From positions 1-64,000 of the forward strand of contig DAMU01000077.1 of NCBI GenBank assembly GCA_002499705.1: 64,000 nt of DNA. Reading direction: 5' to 3'. Positions 1 through 9,809 of this stretch are shown in pieces. Within the stretch, counting starts at the first letter, position 1. Each line of letters opens with the position of its first letter. A model generated the notes under the pieces. That model saw nothing but the letters and a program-made list of their open reading frames with translations, made no database searches and was not told the origin of the DNA. A program made the position numbers and the translations under genes. Source of the stretch: Euryarchaeota archaeon UBA91 (GTDB lineage: Archaea > Thermoplasmatota > Poseidoniia > Poseidoniales > Poseidoniaceae).

Positions 1-366
1 AACCTTGCACTTTACGTCATGGACGCTGAAGATGCATCTGGATCCCCATCAGACGGTATTGACGACAACCTTGTTCGCGTAACAATGACCCAAGGAAGCG
101 ACATCAACTGGGCTGCAATCTCTGTGAAGGTTTCAGTCAACAATGAAGCTCCTGTGACCTGCAACAACCCTGGTGCAACCGGCGGTGGCTGCGATCTCGT
201 AGAATTCGGGAACACAGCTGACCAAGTTTGGTCTGTTGGAGATGGTGTTACCATCAAGGAAGCAAGTGCAATGTGCGAAGCGGGCGAAACCTGCAGCGTT
301 ACAGTCACTATTACTGACACACAACGAGGCGTTATAATCGACGAGTCTTCGGCTGTTGCTGAGTGA
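1..366 (+). CDS. C-terminal fragment of an archaeal pilin/archaellin-like surface protein (5' truncated by window)
   Basis: The frame is open from the first base and ends in TGA at 364-366, so the N-terminus lies outside the window. The visible 121 residues have no membrane segment and look like a beta-rich extracellular domain. They show the pattern of archaeal type IV pilin/archaellin C-termini: an acidic loop, then DNLVRVTMTQGSDINW, a WSVGDGVTI segment, and a terminal VTVTITDTQRGVII. Four cysteines (in TCNN, GGCD, MCEA and TCSV) could form disulfides. The diagnostic class III signal peptide cannot be seen, so family membership is inferred from these motifs alone. A pilus motor operon lies about 36 kb downstream, but no link to it is shown. 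Another secreted beta-sandwich protein is possible. Confidence 0.6.
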   Translation, partial: NLALYVMDAEDASGSPSDGIDDNLVRVTMTQGSDINWAAISVKVSVNNEAPVTCNNPGATGGGCDLVEFGNTADQVWSVGDGVTIKEASAMCEAGETCSVTVTITDTQRGVIIDESSAVAE

Positions 367-421
367 TTTTGGAAAGCGAATCTCCCTCGCCTTGATATGG
401 GCGGCCTATTTGCATTGAAGC

Positions 422-1561
422 ATGGGCGAAGCATCTGGCTCCGTGTCTCCACTGCTCAAAGAAGACGGTGAAGCGTTCAAAATCGCTGTACTGATTCCGA
501 CAATCAACAATGCAGTTGAACTGGAGGTTGTGCTTGAACGTCTCTCCAAGCAGACCTATCCGGACTTTGAAGTTGTTATTTCCGATTCGAAATCGAAAGA
601 TAACACAAAAGAAATCTGTGAAAAATACGGCGCAACATGGATCGATGACCCTTCTCGTAACCGTGCGAATGCCTGCAATTTTGCATTGGAACAAATGGAC
701 CACGACTTGGTTCTGTTCACCGATGATGACACAATCCCCCCCCTTGATTGGGTTGAAAAATTGGTTCGCTGGTTTGATGACCCGAAAGTTGGTGCTGTTG
801 GCGGCCCTAATTTTGCACCGGATGAAGACCCGTTCGGAGCAAAGTGCGCAGATGTTGCATTCTGCACGAAGTTCATGACTGCAGGAACCCGATATGGAGC
901 ACAACCGAAGGGAACTCTTGTCCCAATCACTCACAACCCTGGAGTGAATTGCGCACACCGAATGGCGAACTTGAGAGAAGTTGGCTTTTTTGAAGACGGA
1001 TGCATTGGAGCTGAAGACGTCGTGTTAGACGCAAAGATTCAGAGAGCCGGTCACAAGTTATTCATTGACCCTGAAAACGTCATGCCACACCGACGACGAC
1101 GACCATTCAAACCCTACATGAAGCAAATGCGAAACTATGGATATACTCGAATGGTTGCCAACAAGCGTTGGCCAGAAATCGCAGAATGGTCGCATACTGC
1201 TATCGGTTTCTTCCCAGTATTGGTCACAGTTGCCCTACTTGGGATGCTCTATGGCGCCTTGACTGGAGGTGCAGAAGCTGAACTTTGGTTCTCTCTTGCC
1301 GGTGAGTGGGACATTTCTCGCATCGCATTCCACATCCCTCTGGGACTGGTCAGTCTGTACATCGGCATCAGTTGGTTGGGAGCAGCCATAGGAACTTCTC
1401 CACACCGCTCGATTGGAACTGTGTTCCTTGCACCGCTGTTTGTCTTCTTAGCGCATTGGGCCTACGGTCAAGGCGTCATCAAAGCATGGAGAGAAATCCG
1501 ACGCACAGGCGGCAAGGCAGGCGAAGGTTCACAAATCGATGACCGTGTTCGAACGGCGTGA
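422..1561 (+). CDS. Membrane-anchored family 2 glycosyltransferase
   Basis: A 379-residue GT2 (GT-A fold) enzyme expected to transfer a sugar from a nucleotide or lipid donor, with the catalytic domain at the cytoplasmic face. The N-terminal nucleotide-binding strand KIAVLIPTINN (about residues 20-30) is followed by QTYPDFEVVISDSKSKDNT. The acidic motif LFTDDDTIPP near residue 100 corresponds to the metal-binding DXD, and GAEDVVLDAKIQRAGH near 200 fits the catalytic-base region of GT2 enzymes. About three hydrophobic segments from residue 255 onward (IGFFPVLVTVALLGMLYGAL and two more) anchor it in the membrane. It follows the pilin-like gene by 55 bp on the same strand, so pilin or S-layer glycosylation is plausible but unproven. 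Donor and acceptor cannot be read from sequence. Confidence 0.85.
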   Translation: MGEASGSVSPLLKEDGEAFKIAVLIPTINNAVELEVVLERLSKQTYPDFEVVISDSKSKDNTKEICEKYGATWIDDPSRNRANACNFALEQMDHDLVLFTDDDTIPPLDWVEKLVRWFDDPKVGAVGGPNFAPDEDPFGAKCADVAFCTKFMTAGTRYGAQPKGTLVPITHNPGVNCAHRMANLREVGFFEDGCIGAEDVVLDAKIQRAGHKLFIDPENVMPHRRRRPFKPYMKQMRNYGYTRMVANKRWPEIAEWSHTAIGFFPVLVTVALLGMLYGALTGGAEAELWFSLAGEWDISRIAFHIPLGLVSLYIGISWLGAAIGTSPHRSIGTVFLAPLFVFLAHWAYGQGVIKAWREIRRTGGKAGEGSQIDDRVRTA

Positions 1562-1639
1562 ATTCAGGACCTACTCAAACCCCTCTTGAATTGCGAAAAT
1601 GAGGGGAAGGCATTTGATTGATTGACGAAAAGTCGAATC

Positions 1640-1960
1640 ATGGCCAGCCGACTTCAACAAAGGTTTGCCGAATTAGATAAGCCGAGTGAGATTACCGATG
1701 AAGAGGAAATCTGGTCATTGATTCGATTGGCTCTCGTACTGGTTCGAATCGTCCTTTTCATCACCATTATTGTGGTATCAGAACTGATGGAGAGCTATAC
1801 CATCTACAATTTATCAATGGCTTTGTGGTCGATTATTATCGGAGTCCCGTTATTTGTACTGCTCTCAATGGCCATCATCTTTGGCGATCGAGTCATCAAG
1901 AATCAACAACCAAGCGCAGTAGAATCAACCGTGCTTCGACCGATTCGAGAACGGCTTTGA
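1640..1960 (+). CDS. Small two-helix membrane protein, unknown function
   Basis: A 106-residue protein that I do not recognise. After a charged N-terminus (MASRLQQRFAELDKPSE) come two hydrophobic segments, IRLALVLVRIVLFITIIVV and LSMALWSIIIGVPLFVLLSM, then a short basic tail. I chose the ATG at 1640; an in-frame TTG at 1622 would add six residues. It lies 78 bp after the glycosyltransferase on the same strand and ends five bases before the convergent ABC transporter stop. The topology suggests a membrane accessory protein. No catalytic motif is visible. Confidence 0.6.
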   Translation: MASRLQQRFAELDKPSEITDEEEIWSLIRLALVLVRIVLFITIIVVSELMESYTIYNLSMALWSIIIGVPLFVLLSMAIIFGDRVIKNQQPSAVESTVLRPIRERL

Positions 1961-1964
1961 AGTG

Positions 1965-3833
1965 TCAATCTTCTGAGGTTGAAAGACCTGCCATATCACC
2001 TGTTTGGATGGTCCATTGACTGGCATAGACGCCGTTGGCAGCGACCAAATCGTCATGCAAGCCTCGTTCAACAATAGCACCGTCTACCATAGAAAGAATC
2101 TCATTGGCATTGCGAATTGTACTCAGTCGATGAGCGACAGCAATGGTTGCTCGATCACTGCCACTGGCCAGAAGATTTTCTTGTATTCTTCGTTCAGTTT
2201 CAGCATCAAGTGCGCTTGAAGCTTCATCAAGAATAAGCAAACTGGGTCGCTTGAGTAATGCTCGTGCAAGTGAGACTCGCGCACGTTGACCCCCACTCAA
2301 TTTAGCACCTCGGTCACCAACCATTGTATCTAATCCACTTTCTAACTCTTGAATGAAATCCCAAGCGCCTGCGAGTTTGAGGGCTGCATCAAGTTCTTCA
2401 TCAGATGATTGCTGATTGTATCGAACGTTTTCGCTAACAGTCCCGTAGAAAAGGAACGGCTCTTGACTTACAAATCCAATTTTGTCACGAACCGAGTGGA
2501 GCGTGAAATCATTGATTGATGTACCGTTGATTAAAACATCTCCACTGTCGGGAACATAATAGCGCATCAAGAGTTTGAGGATGGTGGTTTTACCTGCTCC
2601 TGTGTGACCCATAACTCCAAGGAAATCTCCACCCTGTGCTAAGAATGAGATTCCGCTTAGAACTTTGATACTGGTTCCCGGATACGTGAAATGGACATCT
2701 CTGAATTCAACAGAAACAATCGCTTCATCTAACTCGATGGCATCAGGTTCGTCAAAGATAGTTGGTTCTAAATCAATAGTCGCAAAGACGCGCTTTGCAG
2801 CCGCTTCACCACGCTGAAGTTGATTAATTAAAATGCCAAAGATGAACATAGGCATTGTCATTCTTGTGCTGATGAGTAAAAACGTCACGAGTTCTCCTGT
2901 TGAGATTTCGCCAGTGCTTGCCAACCAGCCACCTGCAGTGACCAATAATCCAAAGGCGATTCCAGCAATGACGTAAATCATCGGTAAAAATCGGTTTCGA
3001 TCTCGACTGGCACCCATGGCTTGGTCTCGATAGTTCCCTGATTCACGGGCGACTCGTTCCGACTCCCAAGTCTGAGCATTGTATGCTTGAACGACTGAAA
3101 TACCGGAAATGAGATTCTCTAAAACCGCATGAATATCACCTGTGGATTCACGTTGTTTTCGATATTTACGTTGAACTCGAGTTGAAAACCAATACACACA
3201 GGGAATGATGAAGAGAATTGGACCGAACAAAATCCCAGCTAACTTAAGCGACATTGACGCCAGAATTACAAATGCTGTCAAAAAGGTGAAGACGATTCGA
3301 ATAATCGATGTTGAAGAGTCAGAGACGACATCTTCCAATTGATTGACGTCGCTGGAGAGTACAGACATCAATTGTCCGGTTTGACGCATATCGTAGTATG
3401 AGGCTTCCATGGCGATGAGAGAACGGGTTGCATCCATGCGCAAATCGTGTTGGATGTTGTAACCGAGCGTTTGCCAAGAATATTCCGAAACACCCTGGAA
3501 AAAGGCGAGCATGACAAAGCCAGTGAAAATCATGACACCGTAACCTACTGCCGGTTCTGAATGAATGGCATTGACTGCATCTTGAACAAACATCGGACCA
3601 ACCATGACATCGGATGTGAAGTAATCAACCGCCCATCCTATGGCAACAAATGGCACTAAATCGACAATACGGGCACAGGCATTTCCAAGAAATCCAGCAA
3701 GGAGACGACGAGGGTATCTGAACGCATAGGGGACAACTCTCCAAACCTGACTTCCGAGAACTTTTGTTTTCTCTTCAAGCGGCTGGGTGTCGGTGGAATC
3801 ATCAGTATCCCCCAAGTCCCCCTCAATCGCCAT
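1965..3833 (-). CDS. ABC exporter, fused permease and ATPase (MsbA/MDR type half-transporter)
   Basis: A 622-residue half-transporter with an N-terminal six-helix exporter domain and a C-terminal nucleotide-binding domain, expected to act as a dimer. The ATPase shows Walker A GHTGAGKTT, a Q-loop (VSQEPF), the signature LSGGQRARVSLARALL, Walker B LLILDEASSALD and the H-loop VAHRLST, all in normal order. I chose the ATG at 3833 (MAIEGDLGDTDDS). An upstream in-frame ATG at 3905 would add 24 residues with no transporter character and would intrude on the region upstream of the divergent protease gene. The 101 bp to that gene probably carries both promoters. The substrate (lipid, drug or peptide) is not deducible. 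Confidence 0.9.
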   Translation of the reverse strand: MAIEGDLGDTDDSTDTQPLEEKTKVLGSQVWRVVPYAFRYPRRLLAGFLGNACARIVDLVPFVAIGWAVDYFTSDVMVGPMFVQDAVNAIHSEPAVGYGVMIFTGFVMLAFFQGVSEYSWQTLGYNIQHDLRMDATRSLIAMEASYYDMRQTGQLMSVLSSDVNQLEDVVSDSSTSIIRIVFTFLTAFVILASMSLKLAGILFGPILFIIPCVYWFSTRVQRKYRKQRESTGDIHAVLENLISGISVVQAYNAQTWESERVARESGNYRDQAMGASRDRNRFLPMIYVIAGIAFGLLVTAGGWLASTGEISTGELVTFLLISTRMTMPMFIFGILINQLQRGEAAAKRVFATIDLEPTIFDEPDAIELDEAIVSVEFRDVHFTYPGTSIKVLSGISFLAQGGDFLGVMGHTGAGKTTILKLLMRYYVPDSGDVLINGTSINDFTLHSVRDKIGFVSQEPFLFYGTVSENVRYNQQSSDEELDAALKLAGAWDFIQELESGLDTMVGDRGAKLSGGQRARVSLARALLKRPSLLILDEASSALDAETERRIQENLLASGSDRATIAVAHRLSTIRNANEILSMVDGAIVERGLHDDLVAANGVYASQWTIQTGDMAGLSTSED

Positions 3834-3934
3834 ATTTCTCCCGCATGTCCCGTGCCATTTGAACCCTCTCGATGAGGGCTCATTGTTGTCCCCGAAACAA
3901 ATCATTCATGTGGGTGCCGCGACTGTGGTTGACC

Positions 3935-6900
3935 ATGACGCAATCAAAAAGCATGCGAGCCATCGTTTTCTCGGCATTGATGTTGATTCAAGTTCTTGCA
4001 CCAATTACGTATGCAGCACCCTCATCGACACCTGACATAATCCTTGAGACGAAGGTCGATTTAGGACTTTTGAGTACTGTAGAAATAGCCCCAAGCGGAG
4101 AACTGGCTAATGGCTGGTTTGATCCAGAGGATGGCGCTGGTGAAATCAATCTCCTCTTCCGGGACATGAGTGTTGTTTCACTCGAAGATTGGACCGACTG
4201 GACTGGCCAAAACTCAAAATTGACTGGTTGGTATGTACTCACGCATGAATTCCCAGTACCTTCGGAATGGTTTTATCAACTTGAAGAAGCAGGAATTGAT
4301 TGCTTTTCGTTCCTACCTCCGAACGGATTTCACTGTGAACTTCAAGGACATAGCGTCGAAAAACTTGAATCTTTAGAAGTAAAAGGGCTTGTTCAATTTG
4401 ACAGCGCTGACAAAATACGTGAAAATCTTGTTCGTGGGATTACTGGACTTGAAATGAATGCTGAGAACCTCTTCGTCCGAGAAGGTGTCGCCTCAGCAAA
4501 CCTAGTTCTGAGCGGTGAATCCCTCCCTGAAGGCATCAATTCCAGAGACGATCTTGTTCTCGAATACCATCAAGGTCGCTACGCAACTGCCATCATCAAA
4601 CCCACTGCGATTGCTTGGCTTGCCGCACAAGATGAGATTGAATGGATTGAGGAACGGCCATGGCACACACTTCACAACGATGTCGCAGACAGTGTCATGC
4701 GTGCCGACCAAGTGTGGGATTCAACCATCATGGCTGGCATCGATTCATCTTGGTCCGGCCTTGATGGAAGTGGCATCGTCGTTACCGTTTCAGATACCGG
4801 CCTTGATAACGGCGTGAACAACAGCGCAATGCACCCCGACCTGCGAGACCATATTGTCGATATTGTTTCGTTCCCAATGTCTTCTGGATGGACTACCTCA
4901 TGCGGGGCGTCGAGCAGCGACGACGGGGCTGAAGATCTTGACAGCGGTCACGGCACCCACGTTGCAGGTTCAGTGCTCGGCGATGGAACCAACACCGGAG
5001 GAGCGATTCGCGGTGCTGCACCTGAAGCTCGCCTTTACATGCAAGCAACAGAACAATACTGCGACAACGACAACGCCTACTACCTCACTGGAATTCCATC
5101 CGATTACACATTAATGTTTGAGCCCGCCTGGGACAACGGCAGCCGCGTTCACACCAATTCGTGGGGGTCAAATGTTGCCGGAGCATACACTTCCGGCTCG
5201 ATGCAAGCAGATTCCAGCGCCCGAACATACCAAAACATGACCATTCTCTTCTCTGCAGGGAACAACGGAGTCGACGGTAATTCAGACGGAGAAATCGATG
5301 ATGATTCACTTGGTTCGCCTGCCACTGGAAAAAACGTCATCACTGTAGCAGCCGGTGAAAACGATCGCCCATCAATCACCTCAGAATGGGGTGGATGGTG
5401 GCCTTCAGAGTATCCAAGCGATCCAATCAACTCTGACCGAATGGCGAACAACTCCGAGGGATTGGCTGCCTTTTCCAGCCGAGGGCCTACCGATGATGGA
5501 CGTCAAAAACCAGACATTACTGCACCAGGCAGTTTCATTCTTTCAACAAAATCAAGATCCACATCCAGCACCGGATGGGGTGCATACTCCGGCAATTCGA
5601 ATTACACATTCATGGGTGGGACAAGTATGTCATGCCCGCTCACCGCTGGAGCAGCAGCATTGCTCACTCAACACCTCATCGACAATGAAGGACATTCAAA
5701 TCCTAACTCGTCGCTGGTCAAGGCTATCTTCACCGCTTCTGCAAGGGATATGCAAGGGCAATATGGCTCGGCAGCCAACGGTGCTGGAGAGCCTGCACCA
5801 AACATGCACGAAGGATGGGGCTTGGTTGACCTTCGCAGTGCAGTCAATGCCACTTGGATTGACGGCGATTCGGTCCAAACGAATGAAGAAAGAGGTTGGA
5901 GCTTCATCGTACCGCCGTCATCCCCAGACCTCCGTGTCGCACTCTCTTGGACTGATCCAGCCAGCACACCTTCCGCAGGTACAAATCTTGTCAACGACTT
6001 GGATTTGGCTGTTAAAGACCCATCAGGCACGTGGACGAATTTATCGAACAACCTCGATAATCTGCGAGGACTCAGTTTTGCATCTCCTGCTCAAGGCAGT
6101 TGGGAGGTTCATGTCTTAGGAACAAACATTCCGACTGGCCCTCAACATTTCGCACTTGCACTTAACATCGACACGGATTTAGTCAATTTAACCGAAGACA
6201 TGGACTTCGATGGAATCGAAGACGACTTTGATGATTGTATAAATGTGGCTGGGACCTCGAGTGTAGACCGTTCAGGATGTCCTGATACCGACGGTGATGG
6301 ATATTCAGATCCTGATACGTCTTGGTCAATAGCGAACGGAGCTGATGCCTTTTTGAATGAACCTACTCAACATTCCGACCAAGATGGCGATGGATACGGT
6401 GATAACGCTGCTGGATTAAACCCAGACAGCTGTCTCGCAGTGGTCGGTTCTTCATCTGGCGACCGATTTGGATGTGCGGACTCTGATATGGACACTTTCT
6501 CTGACCCAGACGTACTATGGACTGTATCTCTTGGTGCCGATGGTTGTTCAAGCGTCTATGGCACTTCTACCAGTGACAGAAACGGTTGTCCTGACCAAGA
6601 TGGAGACAGTTTCAGCGATCCGGACCCAAGTGGAACAAACGGCTCAGTATGGCTTGTTAGTAACGGCGCAGATGCCTTTGTCAGTGACAGCACTCAATGG
6701 CTTGATTTTGACACAGATGGTTATGGAGATAATCCGCCTCCTGCATTGAACAGCGATGCATGTCCGTTAGTATTGGGTACATCATATGTAGATCGGCTCG
6801 GTTGCGTAGATGCCGATGACGACGGATATTCGGATGCAGACTCGCTATGGCTCGCTCACCCGACTGGATTCGCTGATGCATTCCCGAACGACCCGACCCA

Positions 6901-9658
6901 ATGGCTCGATTCCGACGGAGATGGATACGGAGATAATCAAAGTGGAAATAATCCCGACGCCTGTGTAAACGATAATGGAATAGGCGATCGTTCGTACATC
7001 GACCGTTTGGGCTGTCCTGACAGTGATGAGGATGGATATTCTGATGCAGATATTGGTTGGCCTGCTCACCCGATTGGAACTGCAGATGCATTCCCTATCG
7101 ATGACACGCAGTGGAACGATACAGATTCAGACAATTATGGTGATAACGCTACTGGCTCAAACCCAGACGCCTGTGTAAGTGTCGCAGGAACTTCATCATC
7201 TGACCGCAAAGGTTGCCCAGATTCCGATGGAGATTCATATTCGGACCCTGACCCGCTTGGGAATAATGGCTCGGTTTACACTGTCGGCGATGGAGCGGAC
7301 GTATGGCCAAATGAACCTACACAGTGGAGCGATGGTGATGGTGATGGATACGGTGATAATCCAATAGGAGTATTCCCAGATAGCTGTGTTCTCGCCAATG
7401 GGAACTCATCGGCAGACAGGTATGGATGTCCAGATTCCGATGGTGATGGCTATTCAGATCCAGACCCAAGCGGAACCAATGGTCCGGTTTGGACAGTGGC
7501 TGATGGCGCAGACTTCGCAGCAAATGACCAACTAAGATGGTCCGATTTCGATGGTGACACTCATGCTGATCAAATCGATGATGACTGTCCTCTCTATTGG
7601 GGAAATTCAACCACTGACAGAATTGGATGCCCTGACACAGACGGAGACGGAACTTCGGACCCTGATCCAAACTGGACTCCGGTCGGCAACGGATCTGACG
7701 CTTTCAAAACCGATCCAACCCAATCAACCGACTCAGATGGTGACGGATATGGAGACAATCCCGTTGGAAACCTAGCCGACGATTGTCCGAATGTATACGG
7801 CGAATCATGGGCGAATAACACCTTTGGTTGTGTCGATACTGACAGTGATGGTTGGGCAGACCTCGAAGACGCTTTCATCAATGACTATAGCCAATGGTTC
7901 GATTCTGATGGTGATGGATTTGGTGATAATTCAGGCGGCACTACCCCTGATGCCTGCCCATACAACTTTGGAAATTCGACGAAAGGTAACCAAATGGGAT
8001 GCCCAGATTCAGATGGCGATGGATGGGACGATGTCCTTGACCAATTGCCAGATCTTGCTCATCAATGGCTTGACCAAGATGGCGATGGATACGGCGATAA
8101 TGCTTCAGGCCCCCTACCTGATGCATGTCCCGGTGTTCCAGGAAACTCAACCATTGATCGATACGGATGTGTCGATGATGATGGGGACGGAATGTCAAAT
8201 GAAAGTGATTCTTTCCCAAACGACCCTACTCGCAGCCAAGATACCGACGGTGACGGATTTGATGATCTTGAGGATGACTGCTTCCAAGTGGCTGGAAATT
8301 CTACGATAGATAGAACAGCTTGTCCTGACACCGATGGCGACGGATATTCTGATCCTACATTACCGATTGGAGATGCACCCGGATACAACAGTTCGGACGG
8401 CGCAGATGCTTTGCCTCTTAACCCAACACAATGGGCTGACAGCGACGGTGATGGATACGGGGATAACGCCTCTGGAACCCTACCTGATGCATGCCCTTCA
8501 CAAGAAGGATACTCCAATGTTGGCGCCTACGGATGCCCTGACAGCGATAACGATGGAACCTCTGAAAGTTATGATGCATTCCCTGATGAACCAACTCAGT
8601 GGTCCGACATTGATGGTGATGGATTTGGGGATAATCCAAATGGAACGCAACCGGATAACTGTAGTTTAAACATCGGAACATCGTTCATTGATGTTTTTGG
8701 ATGTCCCGATGCTGATGGCGATGGAGCAAGCGACATCAATGATTTATGGGTCAATGATTCAACTCAATGGTTTGATTCAGATGGTGATGGATATGGCGAT
8801 AATGCAGATGGGGTCGATGGTGATGTTTGTCCAAATGAGTTCGGAACTGCAGATTTAGGCATTGCACAAGGATGTGTGGATAGCGATGCAGATGGCTATG
8901 CTGACTCCGATGATGCATTCCCGAATGAGCCAACCCAATGGGTGGATGTTGACGGTGATGGATACGGTGATAACAATACGCCAGGCGCTTCACGACCTGA
9001 TCATTGGGTTGATGACCCAATGCGAAATGTGGCAGAATCCAGTATTTCCTGCACGCCAGAAAACATGGAACTCGACCTCGCTGGAGAAGATTACTTCTCC
9101 TTCAGCTGCAGAGTTGACAGTGAATTGTCTGGGGTCACCCTCCGAGTCGAATGGCAGCCAGTTTCTTCGATTATTGCTGCAACATCAGTCCATGTTTTGA
9201 CCTTCCCTGATGGAGAAGGATTGACGCAAAATGTAAGGTTTGATGGAGAAGGCAGAAGCAATGGAAACTTCCAGATGTATGTCACCGTAAGGGAACCCGG
9301 TGTTGAATTTGCAATGTCTTCGGACACAGTCAATCTTGTCGTGTTTGATTCTCGAATCGTTGATGAAAATGATTTGATTTCCGACCAATCCAGCACGCTG
9401 AACAACATGTTAGAGATGCCGATAATTCAAGCCATGATTGGAGGATTAGTACTCTTTTTCTTGATGGGAATGCTGATTATTCGTGGGAATGCTTCGAAAG
9501 CTCGACTTGCAGATGAGCGTACTGAACACGCTCGTGAAATTATTGCCGCTCGTTTAGCGCGATTAAATAATCCACAACCACCTCAGTTACGCCAAGCATT
9601 TGGCGTAGATGGAAGAGTGCCTCCACCTCCTCCTCCACCTCGCCCACCTGTGCCGTGA
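3935..9658 (+). CDS. Giant membrane-anchored subtilisin-like (S8) protease with thrombospondin type-3 repeat stalk
   Basis: A 1,907-residue exported serine protease. The signal peptide (MRAIVFSALMLIQVLAPITYA) follows a short leader. A propeptide-like region runs to about residue 270. The S8 triad is Asp near 287 (SDTG), His near 339 (GHGTHVAGS) and Ser near 564 (GGTSMSCP). A P-domain-like beta module follows to about 750. Residues about 752-1690 are acidic Ca2+-binding thrombospondin type-3 units (DxDGDGYGDN...PDAC...DRxGCPDSDGDG). A further beta domain with two cysteines precedes a transmembrane helix near 1825 and a tail ending in polyproline. It is therefore a cell-surface endopeptidase held out on a Ca-stiffened stalk, fitting a protein-degrading marine archaeon. 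ATG 3935 is chosen; ATG 3953 would also leave a good signal peptide, and ATG 3872 would overlap the upstream divergent region. Confidence 0.93.
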   Translation: MTQSKSMRAIVFSALMLIQVLAPITYAAPSSTPDIILETKVDLGLLSTVEIAPSGELANGWFDPEDGAGEINLLFRDMSVVSLEDWTDWTGQNSKLTGWYVLTHEFPVPSEWFYQLEEAGIDCFSFLPPNGFHCELQGHSVEKLESLEVKGLVQFDSADKIRENLVRGITGLEMNAENLFVREGVASANLVLSGESLPEGINSRDDLVLEYHQGRYATAIIKPTAIAWLAAQDEIEWIEERPWHTLHNDVADSVMRADQVWDSTIMAGIDSSWSGLDGSGIVVTVSDTGLDNGVNNSAMHPDLRDHIVDIVSFPMSSGWTTSCGASSSDDGAEDLDSGHGTHVAGSVLGDGTNTGGAIRGAAPEARLYMQATEQYCDNDNAYYLTGIPSDYTLMFEPAWDNGSRVHTNSWGSNVAGAYTSGSMQADSSARTYQNMTILFSAGNNGVDGNSDGEIDDDSLGSPATGKNVITVAAGENDRPSITSEWGGWWPSEYPSDPINSDRMANNSEGLAAFSSRGPTDDGRQKPDITAPGSFILSTKSRSTSSTGWGAYSGNSNYTFMGGTSMSCPLTAGAAALLTQHLIDNEGHSNPNSSLVKAIFTASARDMQGQYGSAANGAGEPAPNMHEGWGLVDLRSAVNATWIDGDSVQTNEERGWSFIVPPSSPDLRVALSWTDPASTPSAGTNLVNDLDLAVKDPSGTWTNLSNNLDNLRGLSFASPAQGSWEVHVLGTNIPTGPQHFALALNIDTDLVNLTEDMDFDGIEDDFDDCINVAGTSSVDRSGCPDTDGDGYSDPDTSWSIANGADAFLNEPTQHSDQDGDGYGDNAAGLNPDSCLAVVGSSSGDRFGCADSDMDTFSDPDVLWTVSLGADGCSSVYGTSTSDRNGCPDQDGDSFSDPDPSGTNGSVWLVSNGADAFVSDSTQWLDFDTDGYGDNPPPALNSDACPLVLGTSYVDRLGCVDADDDGYSDADSLWLAHPTGFADAFPNDPTQWLDSDGDGYGDNQSGNNPDACVNDNGIGDRSYIDRLGCPDSDEDGYSDADIGWPAHPIGTADAFPIDDTQWNDTDSDNYGDNATGSNPDACVSVAGTSSSDRKGCPDSDGDSYSDPDPLGNNGSVYTVGDGADVWPNEPTQWSDGDGDGYGDNPIGVFPDSCVLANGNSSADRYGCPDSDGDGYSDPDPSGTNGPVWTVADGADFAANDQLRWSDFDGDTHADQIDDDCPLYWGNSTTDRIGCPDTDGDGTSDPDPNWTPVGNGSDAFKTDPTQSTDSDGDGYGDNPVGNLADDCPNVYGESWANNTFGCVDTDSDGWADLEDAFINDYSQWFDSDGDGFGDNSGGTTPDACPYNFGNSTKGNQMGCPDSDGDGWDDVLDQLPDLAHQWLDQDGDGYGDNASGPLPDACPGVPGNSTIDRYGCVDDDGDGMSNESDSFPNDPTRSQDTDGDGFDDLEDDCFQVAGNSTIDRTACPDTDGDGYSDPTLPIGDAPGYNSSDGADALPLNPTQWADSDGDGYGDNASGTLPDACPSQEGYSNVGAYGCPDSDNDGTSESYDAFPDEPTQWSDIDGDGFGDNPNGTQPDNCSLNIGTSFIDVFGCPDADGDGASDINDLWVNDSTQWFDSDGDGYGDNADGVDGDVCPNEFGTADLGIAQGCVDSDADGYADSDDAFPNEPTQWVDVDGDGYGDNNTPGASRPDHWVDDPMRNVAESSISCTPENMELDLAGEDYFSFSCRVDSELSGVTLRVEWQPVSSIIAATSVHVLTFPDGEGLTQNVRFDGEGRSNGNFQMYVTVREPGVEFAMSSDTVNLVVFDSRIVDENDLISDQSSTLNNMLEMPIIQAMIGGLVLFFLMGMLIIRGNASKARLADERTEHAREIIAARLARLNNPQPPQLRQAFGVDGRVPPPPPPPRPPVP
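6190..9000 (+). repeat. Thrombospondin type-3-like repeat array within the S8 protease gene
   Basis: About 14 coding repeats, mostly 60-75 residues each, alternate a DxDGDGYGDN loop and a CPDSDGDGYSDPD loop separated by one PDAC...DRxGC pair. The DxD loops are canonical Ca2+-coordinating type-3 motifs, and each unit has a conserved cysteine pair. One unit near 6540 lacks its YGDN half (the text runs from GAD directly into GCSSVYG), which suggests a past in-frame deletion by recombination between units. The last units are shorter. The array explains several long spurious reading frames on the opposite strand. Confidence 0.9.
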
Positions 9659-9722
9659 ATTGGTAATTGAAAGACCGATTCACTCAAAGAGGAGAGGTTG
9701 CTCGGACAAATATTCACATCAT

Positions 9723-9793
9723 GCGGATATGGTGTAGTGGTAACATAGGAGGTTTCCAACCTCTTGTCGTGGGTTCGACTCCCGCTATCCGCA
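9723..9793 (+). tRNA. tRNA-Gly (anticodon UCC)
   Basis: A complete 71-nt cloverleaf. The acceptor strands GCGGATA and TATCCGC pair fully. The D arm is GTGT/ACAT, and the anticodon stem GGAGG/CCTCT closes the loop TTTCCAA with anticodon TCC. The T stem is GTGGG/CCCGC with loop TTCGACT, and the discriminator base is A. The 3' CCA is not encoded (the genome continues ACCTT). No intron. It lies between the protease gene and the GH1 fusion gene. Confidence 0.95.
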
Positions 9794-9809
9794 CCTTGAT
9801 GCATGTGCT

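Noticed and set aside
6190..9000. Periodic DNA repeats that could be taken for a CRISPR array or satellite
   Set aside because: Units are about 180-225 bp, in frame, diverged, and encode Ca-binding motifs; there are no short identical repeats with unique spacers and no cas genes.
6363..9020. Several long frames on the minus strand and in the other plus frames inside the type-3 repeat region, rich in His and Arg
   Set aside because: They repeat with the same period as the protease repeats and are shadows of the biased DGDGYGDN codons; none has a ribosome site or family motif.
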